From positions 4,242,441 to 4,306,440 of the forward strand of contig BCKC01000001.1 in NCBI GenBank assembly GCA_001600455.1: 64,000 nt of DNA, read 5' to 3'. The position numbers were made by a program, and so were the translations under genes. Below, piece by piece: positions 44,754 to 56,251 of the stretch. The stretch's first letter is position 1. The number at the start of each line of letters is the position of its first letter. The notes beneath the pieces are model-generated. The model was not told the origin of the DNA and searched no databases. It was given only the letters and a program-made list of their open reading frames with translations. Origin of the DNA: Endocalyx cinctus. Lineage: Eukaryota > Ascomycota > Sordariomycetes > Amphisphaeriales > Apiosporaceae.

Positions 44754-47589
44754 TTAAGTGTAAACACTTTCAGTCCACGCATTAACCTGCAAACCCGTTT
44801 CTGCCATATTTGCATCTCGAAGGTAATCAAGTGGCATCCACACCAGGTGACCTCTGACTTCATCCAACCTCTTTCGGATATCCTCTGCAGGTATATACTG
44901 ATCAAAAATATGACCTGGTTTAGTACCTTTCGGCGGCAAGAAACGATCGTAGTCCGCAAACGTTTTCACTGCTGACTTGTCAGGTGACATACTCTATGTA
45001 ACCCCCAAACTGGTCATATGGAGTCGGGAACTTACCGTTGTCATCGGGGTCTGCGTGGAACAGATGCCTAAACACATCAGTGTTTGTTGTTGCAGAATCA
45101 GTCCACATATTCCAAAGATCATCGCTCATGGGATCTTCAACAAGTTTATAACTGTCATCCCTATCCCAGATGTCATTCGGAGAGTTTTCATCAGGCGGCT
45201 GAGCATTAGCATCGTTGCTTGCATCGTGTTCCTGGGGAGGCAGCAACCCTAAATGTTCGCGCCACAAGTAACGTCTAAGGGTGGCTGCGTGTTTGCCAGC
45301 TTGGAAAGGCTGACCATCCATCAAACTTGGGATCATATCAGTATCCTCCATGACGATGGAGAGTTCGCTATCATGATGGCCTTCCTGGCTACGGTCGTTC
45401 AGGTTACTCGAACCGCAAATCACCGTACGGTCATCGACAATTAGAAGTTTCGCGTGGACATAAAGTTCCTCTTGGATCCAGTTCTCTACCTCCTCACGAG
45501 GGCTTCCCTCCCATATCTCGTCTGAAAGCTTTCCCGTGTGGGCCATAGCATGATGAGCTACACTGGAGGCCGATTTAGTATGTTGACCCTCCTCTCGAGC
45601 CTTCTCAAACCGTCGTTTGGCTTCTGCATTTTGCGCGTTTTCGTGCCCCCCTCCTTGTTCCATGGAGCCTCCCACTTTCGTACTACGTTCACTCTTGGCA
45701 TCCACCGTATCATGAACGCCTTCGCGCATAATTTCTTCTGCCTCTGCCCGCTGTGCTTCCTGGTACTTTACGCCAGATTCCTCTTCCCTTTTTTCGATAG
45801 ATGGTGTCTTATTCAACCGATCGTAGGAGCGTAAGTTGAAAATGAATACATGGTTTGCCGGGTCCACATTCTGTGCACGGATCTGCCCGAAAATGGAATG
45901 CTCACCGCGGCAAATCGATTTATACTGATAGTCCATGATGGCGCGAGTACCGGTGGCGGCATCTTCGCGAAGATCGCCTGCGAACCCAGGCACAGCTGGT
46001 ATAATAATAATCACCCGAAATTTACGCCCCTCGTGTCCGGCCCGCACACAAGCATCAACGATGGCCTTTCCGATGGTGTTGTGGATTGGGGATTGACTGT
46101 CCCCTGTGGCGGTTATGAAGAATTGATTTTCAATGTAAACATAGTGTTGCGCATTTCGGATGACGTCGGCATAGGCATTCTGAATAGAGTGGTCCTTCAG
46201 AATACCGCTCGACCAGTCGGAACTCGACCGAACTATTTGCGCATGAATAGTACCTCGGTTATCTAAGTTCTTTGTGCTCATGGGTGTAAACGGGTGTAGA
46301 GAATAGCCTCCCATCGGGTGAGTGGGTCGCTGAACTCCAACAAGATCTTCGTCTTCTCCTTCCCTGCCCTGCAACATGATCCATTCGTACTTGTCATTTC
46401 GCTTGTACTTGTCACGCTTGACAAAATTCCATCGCAAGACGAAGTGTTCGGCAATGTCATAAACGCAAGGCCCAATGACTCCCATGGCCACATCATGCCA
46501 AGGCATGCGGCCGTACTGGGCCTTGCTCAATTCGTTTTGTTGCCAGTCCTGCACATTCTTGAAATCCATTATGCGGTTATTATTGAAATCTTGACCCGGC
46601 CAGATTTCGTTGGTGACACCCTCAGGGTGGATGTCAGACAGGATATGCTGGTGGTTGTCCCATCGGCCAAAGCACAAGTCGAGACCACCTATGAAGGCCA
46701 TAGCATAATCAACGACAATGAATTTTTCATGATGAGCCCAATAAAATGTCATGTCTGCGGCATTCTCGAACACGTTGTGATCAGGGTGCCTCATTACTTT
46801 GATATTTCCATAGCCCGGGGAACCTTCGGGACAAAGATTCTGCAGTGCTTGTTTGGTGTGTTCGGAATTGCAGGTGAGAGCAGCTTCAACTTCTCGATAG
46901 ACGACGATAAATATTTTGACCCCAGCCTCGGCGCGGCGCTTCAGGATTTGGTCGAGGCGCCACTCCTGATTGAAATGGGGCGGTCTACGCAAAAAAAGCT
47001 CTGGGGATAACCACCAGTCAGCAATATAAATGGATTCCTGAGCCTGCTCTAGAGCTACCGAGACAGCCTACAAGGTCGAATTGCCATTAGCCTTTCGTAC
47101 ACTTTTTTCTCAACGAGAGACGATAGGTTGCCTGTCTTACCCAAAAGTAATCTCTCCCATCCACATACCATTTAACGAGATTCCCATCCCGTTCCGGGAA
47201 GTAGGAATTGAAACGGTGTTGCTCGGTTACCTTGGCTCGCTTTTCATCACAGGCTTTCTCGTGCTCCTCATCGTGGCGATGTTCCGAGTTGAACTAGATA
47301 CGGAAACAGTGCGTAAGCAGAGTTATGTAGGAGAAACGGCTGGACCCACAGATGTGAAAACGTACTAGATTTGCGAACTTCCCAATCTGATGCCTAGAAG
47401 AGGTCAACAATCATCACAAGGCACTCGTTCTCAGGCTACACACGTATGCACTCACTTTGCGTGAACAACTTTGATTTTGGCATCGTGGAGATGAGTATCC
47501 TTCAGCTTATCCTTTAGTTCATGGAATGGGTTCTTGAGTTTATCTGAGAGGCTAGCAAGTCCGCCACCAGTTTCGTTCGAGTCAGTCAT
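44754..47589 (-). CDS. Phospholipase D, two HKD motifs, 854 aa, 5 exons
   Basis: Phosphatidylcholine-hydrolysing phospholipase D without PX/PH domains. Exons: 47589-47456, 47393-47366 (only 28 nt), 47293-47141, 47067-45036 and 44971-44754; all introns are GT..AG and phases agree. HKD motif 1 is H218-E-K220..D225 (HHEKFIVVD) and motif 2 is H643-A-K645..D650 (VHAKLLIVDD). Family signatures include ADMTFYWAHHEKF, GGLDLCFGRWDNHQH and YVYIENQFFITATGDSQS. A charged insertion (about 525-620) precedes motif 2. The C-terminal exon ends GHLVWMPLDYL..TESVYT, conserved in fungal members. The product, phosphatidic acid, signals in membrane traffic. Confidence 0.92.
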
Positions 47590-48685
47590 GATGTAATAAT
47601 ACCAGGAAGCCAGATAACCAGTAGGTAGTTAGGTAACAAGGTAGCAGTACTGAGCGAGGTAAGGAAGAAACGATAATCAATATTACTGATTTCAAGGGAT
47701 GGCTTGCAATTTATATTGCCAATGCTAAAGGTTTTTAATTACGGGGAGTGCGATTGAAGCAAGGCGAAGAGAAAAAGAAGAGTACATCTCGTCATAGCTT
47801 CCGAGACTTTCTCACCCTGACTTGTAATATGTTATTTATTATGCCTATACGGGTTCCTTGGATTACACTTAACTTAGGTATATGTGTATATTTTTAGGGT
47901 TCATGTGCTTAAAGCCATATAGGAAAACAGGTATATATTGGGTGCTTGAGTGCTTGAGTGCTTAATATCTCCCTTGTCTGACGTCATCTACTTCAAACTC
48001 TAAGTAAACAGGTATATACCTACCTAGGTAGGTAGGTATCTAGGTACCTGTATACTAGGTAGATGCATATTAAGTACCTAGGCAGGCTAGGTAGGTACCT
48101 AGATATCTTTTTATTTTGTGGTAATGATATATGTCTAGTCCCCCCACTAATGTTTAAGTCTAGGTACCTACTTAAGTACATTACGTGCTACTGTAGGTCG
48201 ATACCTAAGCTGCTAAGTACTTCCACGGTTATTACTAGGGACGTTGACTGACTGGTACACAGTACAGTATAGCCATAATATTACCCCGCTGCCCCTCCTT
48301 ATCCTGTGGCTTGATACTCCGTACAGTACAGTACACGTATCTACCTCTACTAATGGACTGGTGAATTATACACTTACCTATACTAACCAGGTACTAATGG
48401 CAACTCCTCATAAGTTATAGGTAACACATGCGAGACCTTAAATTCTTAGGATAGGGGTAGATGGGGAGGGGTAATAAGGGTCCAAAGCTGAAGCTGGCCA
48501 ACAGTATGCCTTTCGATCTGAAAATCTTAGTTACATTGACCGCCCTTCCTTCTGCCCAAATCTACCACATCCCCTCTTCCTATTTCTATTCCTTTTCTCT
48601 TCCTCTTGTTGAAGAACAAATAGATCCGATATACTTATCATTTCAGTTATCTACTCTGCAATTCTTCACTTGATCCGCGCCCAAT
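47590..48685. repeat. TACC/GGTA island (about 48006-48120) and TACTCCGTACAGTAC motif in divergent spacer
   Basis: Spacer between phospholipase D (-) and the glycolipid transfer protein gene (+). It holds CTACCTAGGTAGGTAGG and AGGTAGGTACCTAG units, a triple GTGCTTGA repeat near 47942-47962, and GATACTCCGTACAGTACAG near 48313. The 3' part is pyrimidine-rich (TTCCTATTTCTATTCC), as in many fungal promoters. No gene supported. Confidence 0.6.
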
Positions 48686-49467
48686 ATGTCAGTCCCCGCT
48701 GTTCCTACCGGCGGTACTCTGCTACAAACATTTAAGCGATCCTTCGTGGACGTACCAGTCGACGCGGATAACGACAATGCTATTTCTACCACCGAATTTC
48801 TTGAAGCTGCCGAAGCTCTTACTACTATGTTTGGTACAATCACAATCTATGTCATGCATACTCTTGCTTGTAATCGCCATGCTCACATATTTCTCCTTGC
48901 ACCATAGATGCCCTCGGGGCCGTCGCCTTTTCTCCAGTCAAGAACGACATGCTGGGGAATATAAAGAAACTTCGCGAGCGTCAACTCGCTGCACCCGCCG
49001 AGTCTGCCAACCTCCAATCTCTCTGTATAAACGAGCTCAAGACGAAGAAACACACAGCAACCGAAGGCCTTCTTTGGCTCACTCGGTATGTTTCCCTTGG
49101 CGGGCTGAGAGCACCTGACTACTTTATCTTCCAACCAAGACGTGAATTTACTAATCTCTTTCTTATATCCAGGGGACTCGACTTCACTTGCATTGCACTC
49201 AGTCAGAACCTGGCTAATGTGTCCGAAGAACTCGCCGTGTCGTTTAGAAACGCCTATGGAAACACTTTGAAGCCCCACCACAGCTTCCTTGTTAAACCTA
49301 TCTTTTCCGCCGCCATGAGTGCCTGTCCCTATCGTAATGACTTCTATGTCAAGCTCGGATCCGACCAAGACAAAGTTGCCAGCGAACTCAGAGTTTACCT
49401 AGCCGCCTTGGAGAGGATCGTTGCTATTCTGAAGGGCTTCCAGGAGCGAAAGGAGGCTAAGTGGTGA
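48686..49467 (+). CDS. Glycolipid transfer protein (GLTP fold, HET-C2-like), 206 aa
   Basis: Small cytosolic glycolipid carrier. Exons: 48686-48833, 48908-49085 and 49173-49467, with GTACAA..TAG and GTATGT..CAG introns and consistent phases. The glycolipid headgroup-recognition residues are in place: D63-x3-N67-x2-K70 (NDMLGNIKK), the stacking Trp W106 in GLLWLTRGL, and His in LKPHHSFLV near 144. Length matches GLTP. Podospora HET-C2, a heterokaryon-incompatibility determinant, belongs to this family, so a role in self/non-self recognition is possible but not shown by sequence. Confidence 0.9.
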
Positions 49468-50573
49468 TGGCGATATGTTATGCTTATCTGGGAACACAGG
49501 GTAGCAACCGTGCGTGTAAATGGTGGTGGGGTCAAATGTCAAATCACTTCAAGACTTGAAAATCAGCTAATTGGCTGATCTTGCAAAGGCTACGTTGCAA
49601 CTAAACCTGCTACGCGTTTGACTTATCCCGCAACGAGCAGAACAGCGGCTGGTGTACCCGCAAATAAAACAAGACAAATCAGACAAAATATGAGTCAGTT
49701 CGATCTCGTAATGCTACGTGGAAGTGCAGTGCTTGCTCTGTCACAAATAAATGAACTCATAGAATGAATTCATCGCCTAATTGGCATCCAGCCGTCTTCC
49801 CTGCCTCTCTAAGAAAACGTTAAAAAAAAGAAAATACAGCCTTATGCCTGCGGAAATAGCTGGTTGACATCCAAGTTCCAACATAACTCTTTCCCGCATA
49901 GATAGCTCTATACACTCGTCAAGGGCCACTCTAACCCCCCCCCCCATCTTTGCTACAGGTTTTCCACTGTAAACAGTGGCACGCCCCCGTCCCTAGCAGC
50001 AATTCTATCTAAGCTTATGCCCGAAGGAGCGCAGGTTTCACGTCAAGTTAGAGTCTGGTAAAGGAGGGAGTGCCACTGGCTACTCTCCAAACCACTATTT
50101 CTATCCAACTAGTAGCACTTGGAAATTTGTCGGCTGGTCACAGACGATTATTTACTACGAACGAGAGTTCATTTTGATTCGTTTTACTTACGACACCACT
50201 AGCCCAACCACGAGCCTTCCCGTGCATGCTATTTCTGAAGGCTGCATTGCCGTTAACCTGATCTTCGAGTATGAAACCCTGGCAGAACTCATAGAGAGTA
50301 GGTCGTCGAGCCATGAGTTCACTGCCATGTCTATTGACTGGGCATATTATTTCACGGTTATCAGAGAGAGCGTTTCAACAGCGCACCGTATCTGGCATGA
50401 GCACTATGAAGGCACTCAACTAACTGCAACAGGATGTATTGTGGATGACCAATGCTAGAAGCATGATACATGATTCTTGAGTAAGCATGCCACAATTTCA
50501 TTCACCGTGGTTGACGGTGAGATGCTTAACAATATCATGGAATTATTGACCATAATCGCATGTAATTGAATTA
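49468..50573. other. Convergent spacer with an orphan open frame
   Basis: 1.1 kb between the GLTP and PDX1 stop codons. Includes a C run near 49937-49946 and the ATG-less open frame at about 50000-50458 listed separately. Confidence 0.4.
50000..50458 (+). pseudogene. ATG-less protein-like open frame, unrecognised
   Basis: The frame is open for about 150 codons after a TAG, yet has no ATG until its last third. The translation looks like a folded protein: GYSPNHYFYPTSSTWKFVGW, EREFILIRFTYDTTSPTTSL, VNLIFEYETLAELIESRSSS, ending in ATGCIVDDQC. No family recognised and no convincing 5' exon found. It may be the 3' part of a decayed or lineage-specific gene. Confidence 0.28.
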
Positions 50574-51515
50574 CTACCAGCCTCTATCGGCCATTCTTTC
50601 CTCGGGTCTCATAGTATTCACGCTAATACCTACCATCGCCTCACCAAGACCCTCGCTGCATTCGGTAAGCACCTTTGCATCTCTGAAATGCGTCGTAGCT
50701 CTCACGATAGCCTTGGCCCGCTTGGATGCGTCTCCAGATTTGAAGATGCCACTCCCCACAAACACGCCGTCACACCCTAATTGCATCATGAGTGCGGCAT
50801 CGGCCGGTGTGGCCACCCCGCCGGCAGCAAAATTGACCACGGGCAAACGACCTAGCTCTGCCGTCTGCCTTAACAAGGCAGCATCACAACCGAATTCCCT
50901 AGCAAGAGCTCGAATAGAGATATCTCCCCCTTCTTTCAAGGCGGCCCTAGCACGTGCGATATCGCGGTTGAGAGTTCGAATATGATGCACAGCGGAGACG
51001 ATATCACCTGTCCCTGCCTCGCCCTTGGTTCGGATCATAGCAGCACCCTCGGTTATACGTCGTAATGCCTCCGGGAGCGAACGACAACCGCAGACAAAAG
51101 GAACACCGAAGTTGGACTTCTCGACGTGGAACGTATCATCGGCGGGGGTAAGTACTTCACTCTCGTCAATGAAGTCGATGCTTAGAGATTCCAGAATTTG
51201 ACATTCGACGAAATGACCGATGCGAGCCTTGGCCATGACTGGGATAGTGACGGCTTGCTGGATCTCTTTGATCTTTTCTGGGTCCGACATACGCGCTACG
51301 CCTCCTTCGGCCCTGATATCAGCGGGGACACGTTCGAGAGCCATAACAGCGCATGCACCCGCGTCCTCCGCGATACGAGCTTGAGAGGCGTCCGTTACGT
51401 CCATAATGACACCGCCTTTAAGCATCTGGGCAAGTCCAGCTTTGAGGACGAATGAAGAATTTGAAACATTCGAAGGTATGGCATTATTAATATCGGAAAT
51501 ATCGTTTGATTCCAT
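50574..51515 (-). CDS. PDX1: Pyridoxal 5'-phosphate synthase subunit Pdx1 (SNZ family), 313 aa
   Basis: Synthase subunit of vitamin B6 biosynthesis, making PLP from ribose-5-phosphate, glyceraldehyde-3-phosphate and glutamine-derived ammonia. The intronless TIM barrel is intact: GGVIMDV (D39), VMAKARIGH with the first Schiff-base lysine K96, and [11 protein letters not shown] with the second lysine K164. [32 protein letters not shown] and the phosphate-binding GVFVGSGIF follow. The C-terminus has [12 protein letters not shown]. The glutaminase partner PDX2 is not in the window. Its start codon is only about 150 bp from a MITE and the AT-rich block. Confidence 0.95.
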   Translation of the reverse strand: MESNDISDINNAIPSNVSNSSFVLKAGLAQMLKGGVIMDVTDASQARIAEDAGACAVMALERVPADIRAEGGVARMSDPEKIKEIQQAVTIPVMAKARIGHFVECQILESLSIDFIDESEVLTPADDTFHVEKSNFGVPFVCGCRSLPEALRRITEGAAMIRTKGEAGTGDIVSAVHHIRTLNRDIARARAALKEGGDISIRALAREFGCDAALLRQTAELGRLPVVNFAAGGVATPADAALMMQLGCDGVFVGSGIFKSGDASKRAKAIVRATTHFRDAKVLTECSEGLGEAMVGISVNTMRPEERMADRGW

Positions 51516-51670
51516 GATGAAAATTAAAAATATTGAATAATAAAAAAGAGATAGAAGTGGGGTAACAGGTGCGATAAATTTATTATAACCCTTGATATAA
51601 TTAATACGTGGGGCCTGGGGGCTGTAAGGTTAGTAATAGCTTAATGAGTAATACCGCTAAGTAATTATAA

Positions 51671-51788
51671 TATAGTGTAGTAGGGGTGGAACCTATACTA
51701 TATACTGTACTAGATAAATATATAGCTAGCTTAGAAGCGAAGCTGTTACCACTATATTATTTTTTACACTTATACTATTTTATATTAA
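51671..51788. mobile_element. MITE copy 1 (degraded), 5' of PDX1
   Basis: About 118 bp, aligned end to end with the better copies at 56.25 and 62.54 kb. Left end TAGTGTAGTAGGGGTGGAAC, centre TATATAGCTAGCTTAGAAGC, right end ACACTTATACTATTTTATA. Most differences from the other copies are C/T or G/A, but the right half of the central hairpin is altered. It lies about 155 bp upstream of the PDX1 start codon. Confidence 0.7.
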
Positions 51789-51880
51789 TTACTTTTAAAT
51801 CTTAAAACTTAATTTTCTTTTTTCGATTTATATAAATAATTATTTATTAAATATAATCGTTTTTTAATTATTTTATTAAA

Positions 51881-52805
51881 ATAATATTTATTTATTTAGA
51901 TATTTATACTCCTAAATTAAACTATATAAGGGAGATTTAATCCTTTATTTAAATATAATTTCGTTAATTAAACCTTATAAACGCCGCTTATATATAATAT
52001 ATAAGCGGCGTAAATTAGATTAAATATTAATATATTTTAACTATATATTATTTTATTTATTTTAATAATATTTAAAGGATTATATTATTTATAAAGTACT
52101 TAAAAGCGAAAAAAGGGAAAATTATTCGCGTACGCTATATATAAAATATTTTTACTTAATATTTTTAAATAAACTAAGTTTTATTATTATAATTTAGATA
52201 ACTTAATATATTTATTTACTAAATAAATATTATATTTACGTTAAGAAAATTTTATATATAAATTTTACTTATTATTGTCGTTATTATTATATTATTTTTA
52301 CGTAATTATTCCACTTATTTAATTTTTATTATAAAATTTTTAATAAATTATTTTAATTTAATTAAAAAAATTACGCGAGTATAATTATAATATTTTTATA
52401 TTATATAGTAGATATATTTTTATATTATGTGATTTTTTCGTAATTTATATATATATATATATTTTTTAAATATTTTTTTTTTCGTTAAATATTTAAATTT
52501 TTTATTAAAATTTTTCCCTTTATACGCGTTATATATATAAAATTTATATATTATTTTTTTAATATAATATCGTGAAATATATTTAAATTTATAATAATTA
52601 TAATATTATATAATTTTTACTTTTATAATATATAATTTAATTTAAAAAAATTAAGAATTTTATAATAATTTATTATTATATAATATTTTTATAATATTAA
52701 TATTATAAAAATATATTATTAATAATATAAATTATATTTTTAAATTTTTTAATAAAATAATTTAATATTTAATTATATTAAAATATTTTTATTAAAAAAT
52801 TTTAA
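51881..52805 (+). repeat. Repeat family A, copy 1 (direct, truncated)
   Basis: Begins with TATTTATTTAGATATTTATA and contains the hairpin GCCGCTTATA/TATAAGCGGC near 51982-52008. Matches the segment starting at 57.74 kb for about 0.9 kb, with transition differences throughout and an internal deletion of about 70 bp near 52275. The match is lost at about 52805, where another repeat (B) begins. Confidence 0.72.
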
Positions 52806-52814
52806 TTTATTTAT

Positions 52815-52960
52815 TTATATTTATTTTATTTACTTATTTATTTATATAATTAATTATATAAAGGTATGGTCCTTCTTTTATATTTTTTTGCGAGTAAAAC
52901 TTATGCGACCGCCGCGCGAGCGTTACGACTACGGGATAAAAACTTTATATATCCGAATAT
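52815..52960 (+). repeat. Repeat B, copy 1
   Basis: Contains AAAGGTATGGTCCTTC and ACCGCCGCGCGAGCG. It is an inverted match to 63065-63235, where the same segment retains more G/C (GGCCGCCGCGCGAGCG on the reverse strand), so this copy is the more mutated one. Confidence 0.65.
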
Positions 52961-53769
52961 ATTTATTTTCTCCGTTTTTTTTTTATTTAGTTAAGTTATA
53001 TTACTTAAGGAGTATTAAAAGGTGAAGAAAGGTGAAAAATTGGGGCGTATATCGCCCTTTTTGCGTGTAAGTTACGAGCGCGGTTTATTTATTATTTATA
53101 ATAAAATCCCGTCCTGGTGTTTCATAACTGCTCCGGATAGGAAGGGGCGTAAGTTATACTTTTTGTATGGTCAAAATGTTTATAAGCGGCTGTTTGATTA
53201 ATAGGCGTAGGTATTGAGCCTGCGTTGTGTTGTAAGGTTATTTTTGTAAAAAGTAAAGGGCCTACCTTCTACATATAAGGTAATTTTCCCATCCTTCCTG
53301 TTGTTGTAATTTACGGGTATTGTAGCCGAGACTACTACGTTACGTTATATAAGTGTGTACGTAAAGCTGGTTTAGGTTATTGCTGCGTAGGATTTACTAG
53401 CCGTGGGCGTATATATTTTGATTGTTATGACCGTTACGTTAAACTTACGCTTAATCGCTACGGATATTTTGTTACAAATACGTATTTTTATTTTGTTTAT
53501 CGCGTTTAAGGTTTCATTTATTAATATATTTATATTAGGAGATATTATGATAAGTTTATTTAATATATTGCATATAATAATAAATTACGTAATCGCGTTA
53601 AAAACATTTTCTTAGAGCGCGGTAAACGCGTTAGCGAAATTTTTATTTTTTCTTATTCCTTTAATATTTACCTAATATAAACGTGTTAGCGTATATTAGA
53701 ATTTTTTTGTTATACTTTTAATTTTATTTATTTTTAATATTATATATTTATAAATTAATTTTTATAATT

Positions 53770-54010
53770 TTACTACGTTATTTATTTATTTATATTATAA
53801 GCGTTTTAATCATAGTTAAGATAATATCAACTTTATTCAAGACCGCTATTTCCCTTATCTATTACCATTAGTTTAACGTCAACGTCGTACGCCATTAACG
53901 CCGACGTCTTAAGTATCTTAATAGATACTTTTAGTAGTTAGGAATTTGATTATAATATTTTTAAGGCTATACGAGCCTTTGTTTAAAAATTATAGCTGAT
54001 TTTCGGAATT
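53770..54010 (+). repeat. Repeat C, copy 1
   Basis: Inverted match to 63575-63815. Shared cores include AAGACCGCTATTTCCC, AACGCCGACGTC and AGGCTATACGAGCC. This copy shows more C-to-T and G-to-A changes than the right-hand one. Confidence 0.65.
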
Positions 54011-54698
54011 AATAAAAGTTTTTTTATTAATAATTTATTTATTTATAATATTTTTAATTTTCTATTTTTATTTATCTTTTAATTTAAAATATTTATTATT
54101 TAGGGGTACCTTTTTTTTTTTTAAAGCTTTAAGCATTAAACGAAGAATATATTATAAAGTTAGTTATATTAAGTAAATAATCGGAAATAATATATTTATA
54201 ACCTTATTTTCTACATTATTTTAAATAATCCCACGAATTTTAGGGCTAATTTTTTATATTTAAACTATAAATTTTTTATTAATAAACTTATATATTAGCT
54301 AATTTATAATATAAGAAATTTATAATAATTATTATAATATTTCTTTTATTTTATTATTTATTTTTATTATTATTTTTTTATTTTTATTTAAAATTTTTTA
54401 AATTTTTTAATTTTAATCTTTGTTAATAATTTTTTTTTAAAGAATTTTATCCCTAAAATTATTTTAATATATATAAAATTCGGGCTTATATCCTATTAAT
54501 ATTTTAAAGAATAATTTATTTATTATAATATTAATTAAAAAATTAATAATAAAAGCCGTTATTAGTAATAAATTTAGTTATATTAAGTAATTACTTTTTA
54601 AAAAATAGTAAAAATAGGCCTTAAGCCGTAATAGGTCTTTAAGGTAGTTAATTACCGTATTCTTTGCCGATTATGGTTATGTTTATAAGTAGGGTTAT

Positions 54699-54766
54699 AT
54701 TAAAAATTACCGTAACTATGTTAATTACCGTAACTATTATAATTACCGTAACTCTCTTAAACCTTA
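54699..54766 (+). repeat. Short direct repeat AATTACCGTAACT, three units
   Basis: Three units of AATTACCGTAACT at roughly 20-25 bp spacing; a related inverted or degenerate set (TTACGATAACCG, ATCGTAACT, TTCCGTAACT) occurs near 56601-56655. Function unknown. Confidence 0.5.
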
Positions 54767-55087
54767 TGGATAAATGGATATCTTTTATTTATATATATAA
54801 TTTTTTTTATAATTTATTTATATTATATATACACTAAAAACATATTTAATACTGATTAATCTCTTCTTATTTAATTATTTAACTATAAAACTTCTTTACT
54901 TATTGCTATTTATTTACCCATTATTATTTATATTAACCACGATTTACAAATAAATAGAAGGGAAATTATTTATACTTACTTAATTTAATTTATTATAAGA
55001 TTTATTACTTTATTTTAATTAAATATTAAAATTTATGCGATAAATTAGTAATATATTATAAATAAAGTTAAAATAATCTATAAATTA

Positions 55088-55320
55088 TATATATACCTGT
55101 TAAGTAATAGCTTCGTGAGACTAGATATAATATAATAGTTAGATAATTTAAATTTAATGTGGATAAATATATATAATATATATTTGTTAAATAATAGATA
55201 ACTTCGTAAAACTAAATATAATGCGACAGTTAGATAACTTAAATTTAATGTGGATAAATGTAAATAATATATACTTATTAAGTAATAATTTTGCGAGATT
55301 AATATATATCGTTATAGTTA
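55088..55320 (+). repeat. Tandem repeat, about 90-bp unit, 2.5 copies
   Basis: Successive units each have a TTAAGTAATA-like start, a CTTCGTGAGACTA-like middle and TTAGATAATTTAAATTTAAT followed by GTGGATAAAT. The second unit differs from the first mainly by G/A and C/T changes and a few small gaps; the third diverges after its first half. Confidence 0.55.
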
Positions 55321-55431
55321 AAATATGTTTAGTTACTAATAATATGATAGAGAAAAGTATATATACCTATAATTTAGAGGCCTAAAGCATTTCTACCGAC
55401 CAATTGACCCAGACAATGCCTACGTTCTTAA

Positions 55432-55665
55432 CTAGGACCAGGTAAGGCTTTTTGGGGTAAATTTTAGCAAGTTAAAGTAATCCCGAGCATTGTGTATGAT
55501 CTTAGACATGTTCTTGTAGTCCTCATGGGGCATATCAACACCTATAAGAACAGTGAGGCACTTAACGATGGAAACTGTAGCGCTGACTATAGTTTCCACC
55601 GGATCTAGCTCACGTCTGCTATATTTGTCGATAAACGACTTCTTGTAACGAGTATCTTTTCGTTA
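55432..55665 (-). pseudogene. Un-mutated coding island, unidentified fragment
   Basis: In the middle of the AT-rich block, about 230 bp retain normal composition and an open minus-strand frame of about 77 codons: KKSFIDKYSRRELDPVETIV, SATVSIVKCLTVLIGVDMPH, EDYKNMSKIIHNARDYFNLL. It is bounded by stops on both sides and the flanks are AT-rich. I do not recognise the family. A single-copy fragment captured between repeats would escape RIP. Confidence 0.4.
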
Positions 55666-56251
55666 TCACCTCGTGTTTCGCCCCGTCGTTCATCTCCCCG
55701 TTGTTCCCCCCCTCGTTATTGATTAAAAAGTCCTAAAGAAAATGACCCGTATAGAAGTCCAAAAGCCCGGTCTAACCATGATGAAGGATTACTTAAACTT
55801 TCTCCTTCTGGGCTTATCTTTAGCCGTTTATTTAGTAAAAAGTTTAAATTTATAGATATTATTTTGGCCGACCCAAACCTAAAAGGTAGTAATATTAATA
55901 GTCCTTTCGACGGAATAGACGATATAATAAATATCGACGAAGATTATAAAAGTTTACTAAGTTTTAGTATTCGTTTAGTTAAAAGGGTATAACGCGATTA
56001 TGCCGTTTATTACTAGCGATATAAACCTTTCGCGACATAAACCAAGTTTTTTATAACACGGAACTTATTATGTATAATTTATTAAGACGCGATAATAATT
56101 TTTATTTATATAATAAAATATAAAGATTTCCTGATATATTATAAATAATCCCTTTAATAAAGATATAATATAACCTCTCCTATATATAATATATTAAGAA
56201 AATAAAAAAAAAGTATAAAAAAAAGGAGTATTAGGAAATTTATAATATTTG

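Noticed and set aside
46318..47010. 230-codon plus-strand frame inside the phospholipase D locus
   Set aside because: Antisense shadow of the well-supported phospholipase D exon 4; no family signature.
53403..53615. 70-codon hydrophobic frame in the AT-rich block
   Set aside because: Ile/Leu/Phe richness is a by-product of AT composition; no start context or homology.
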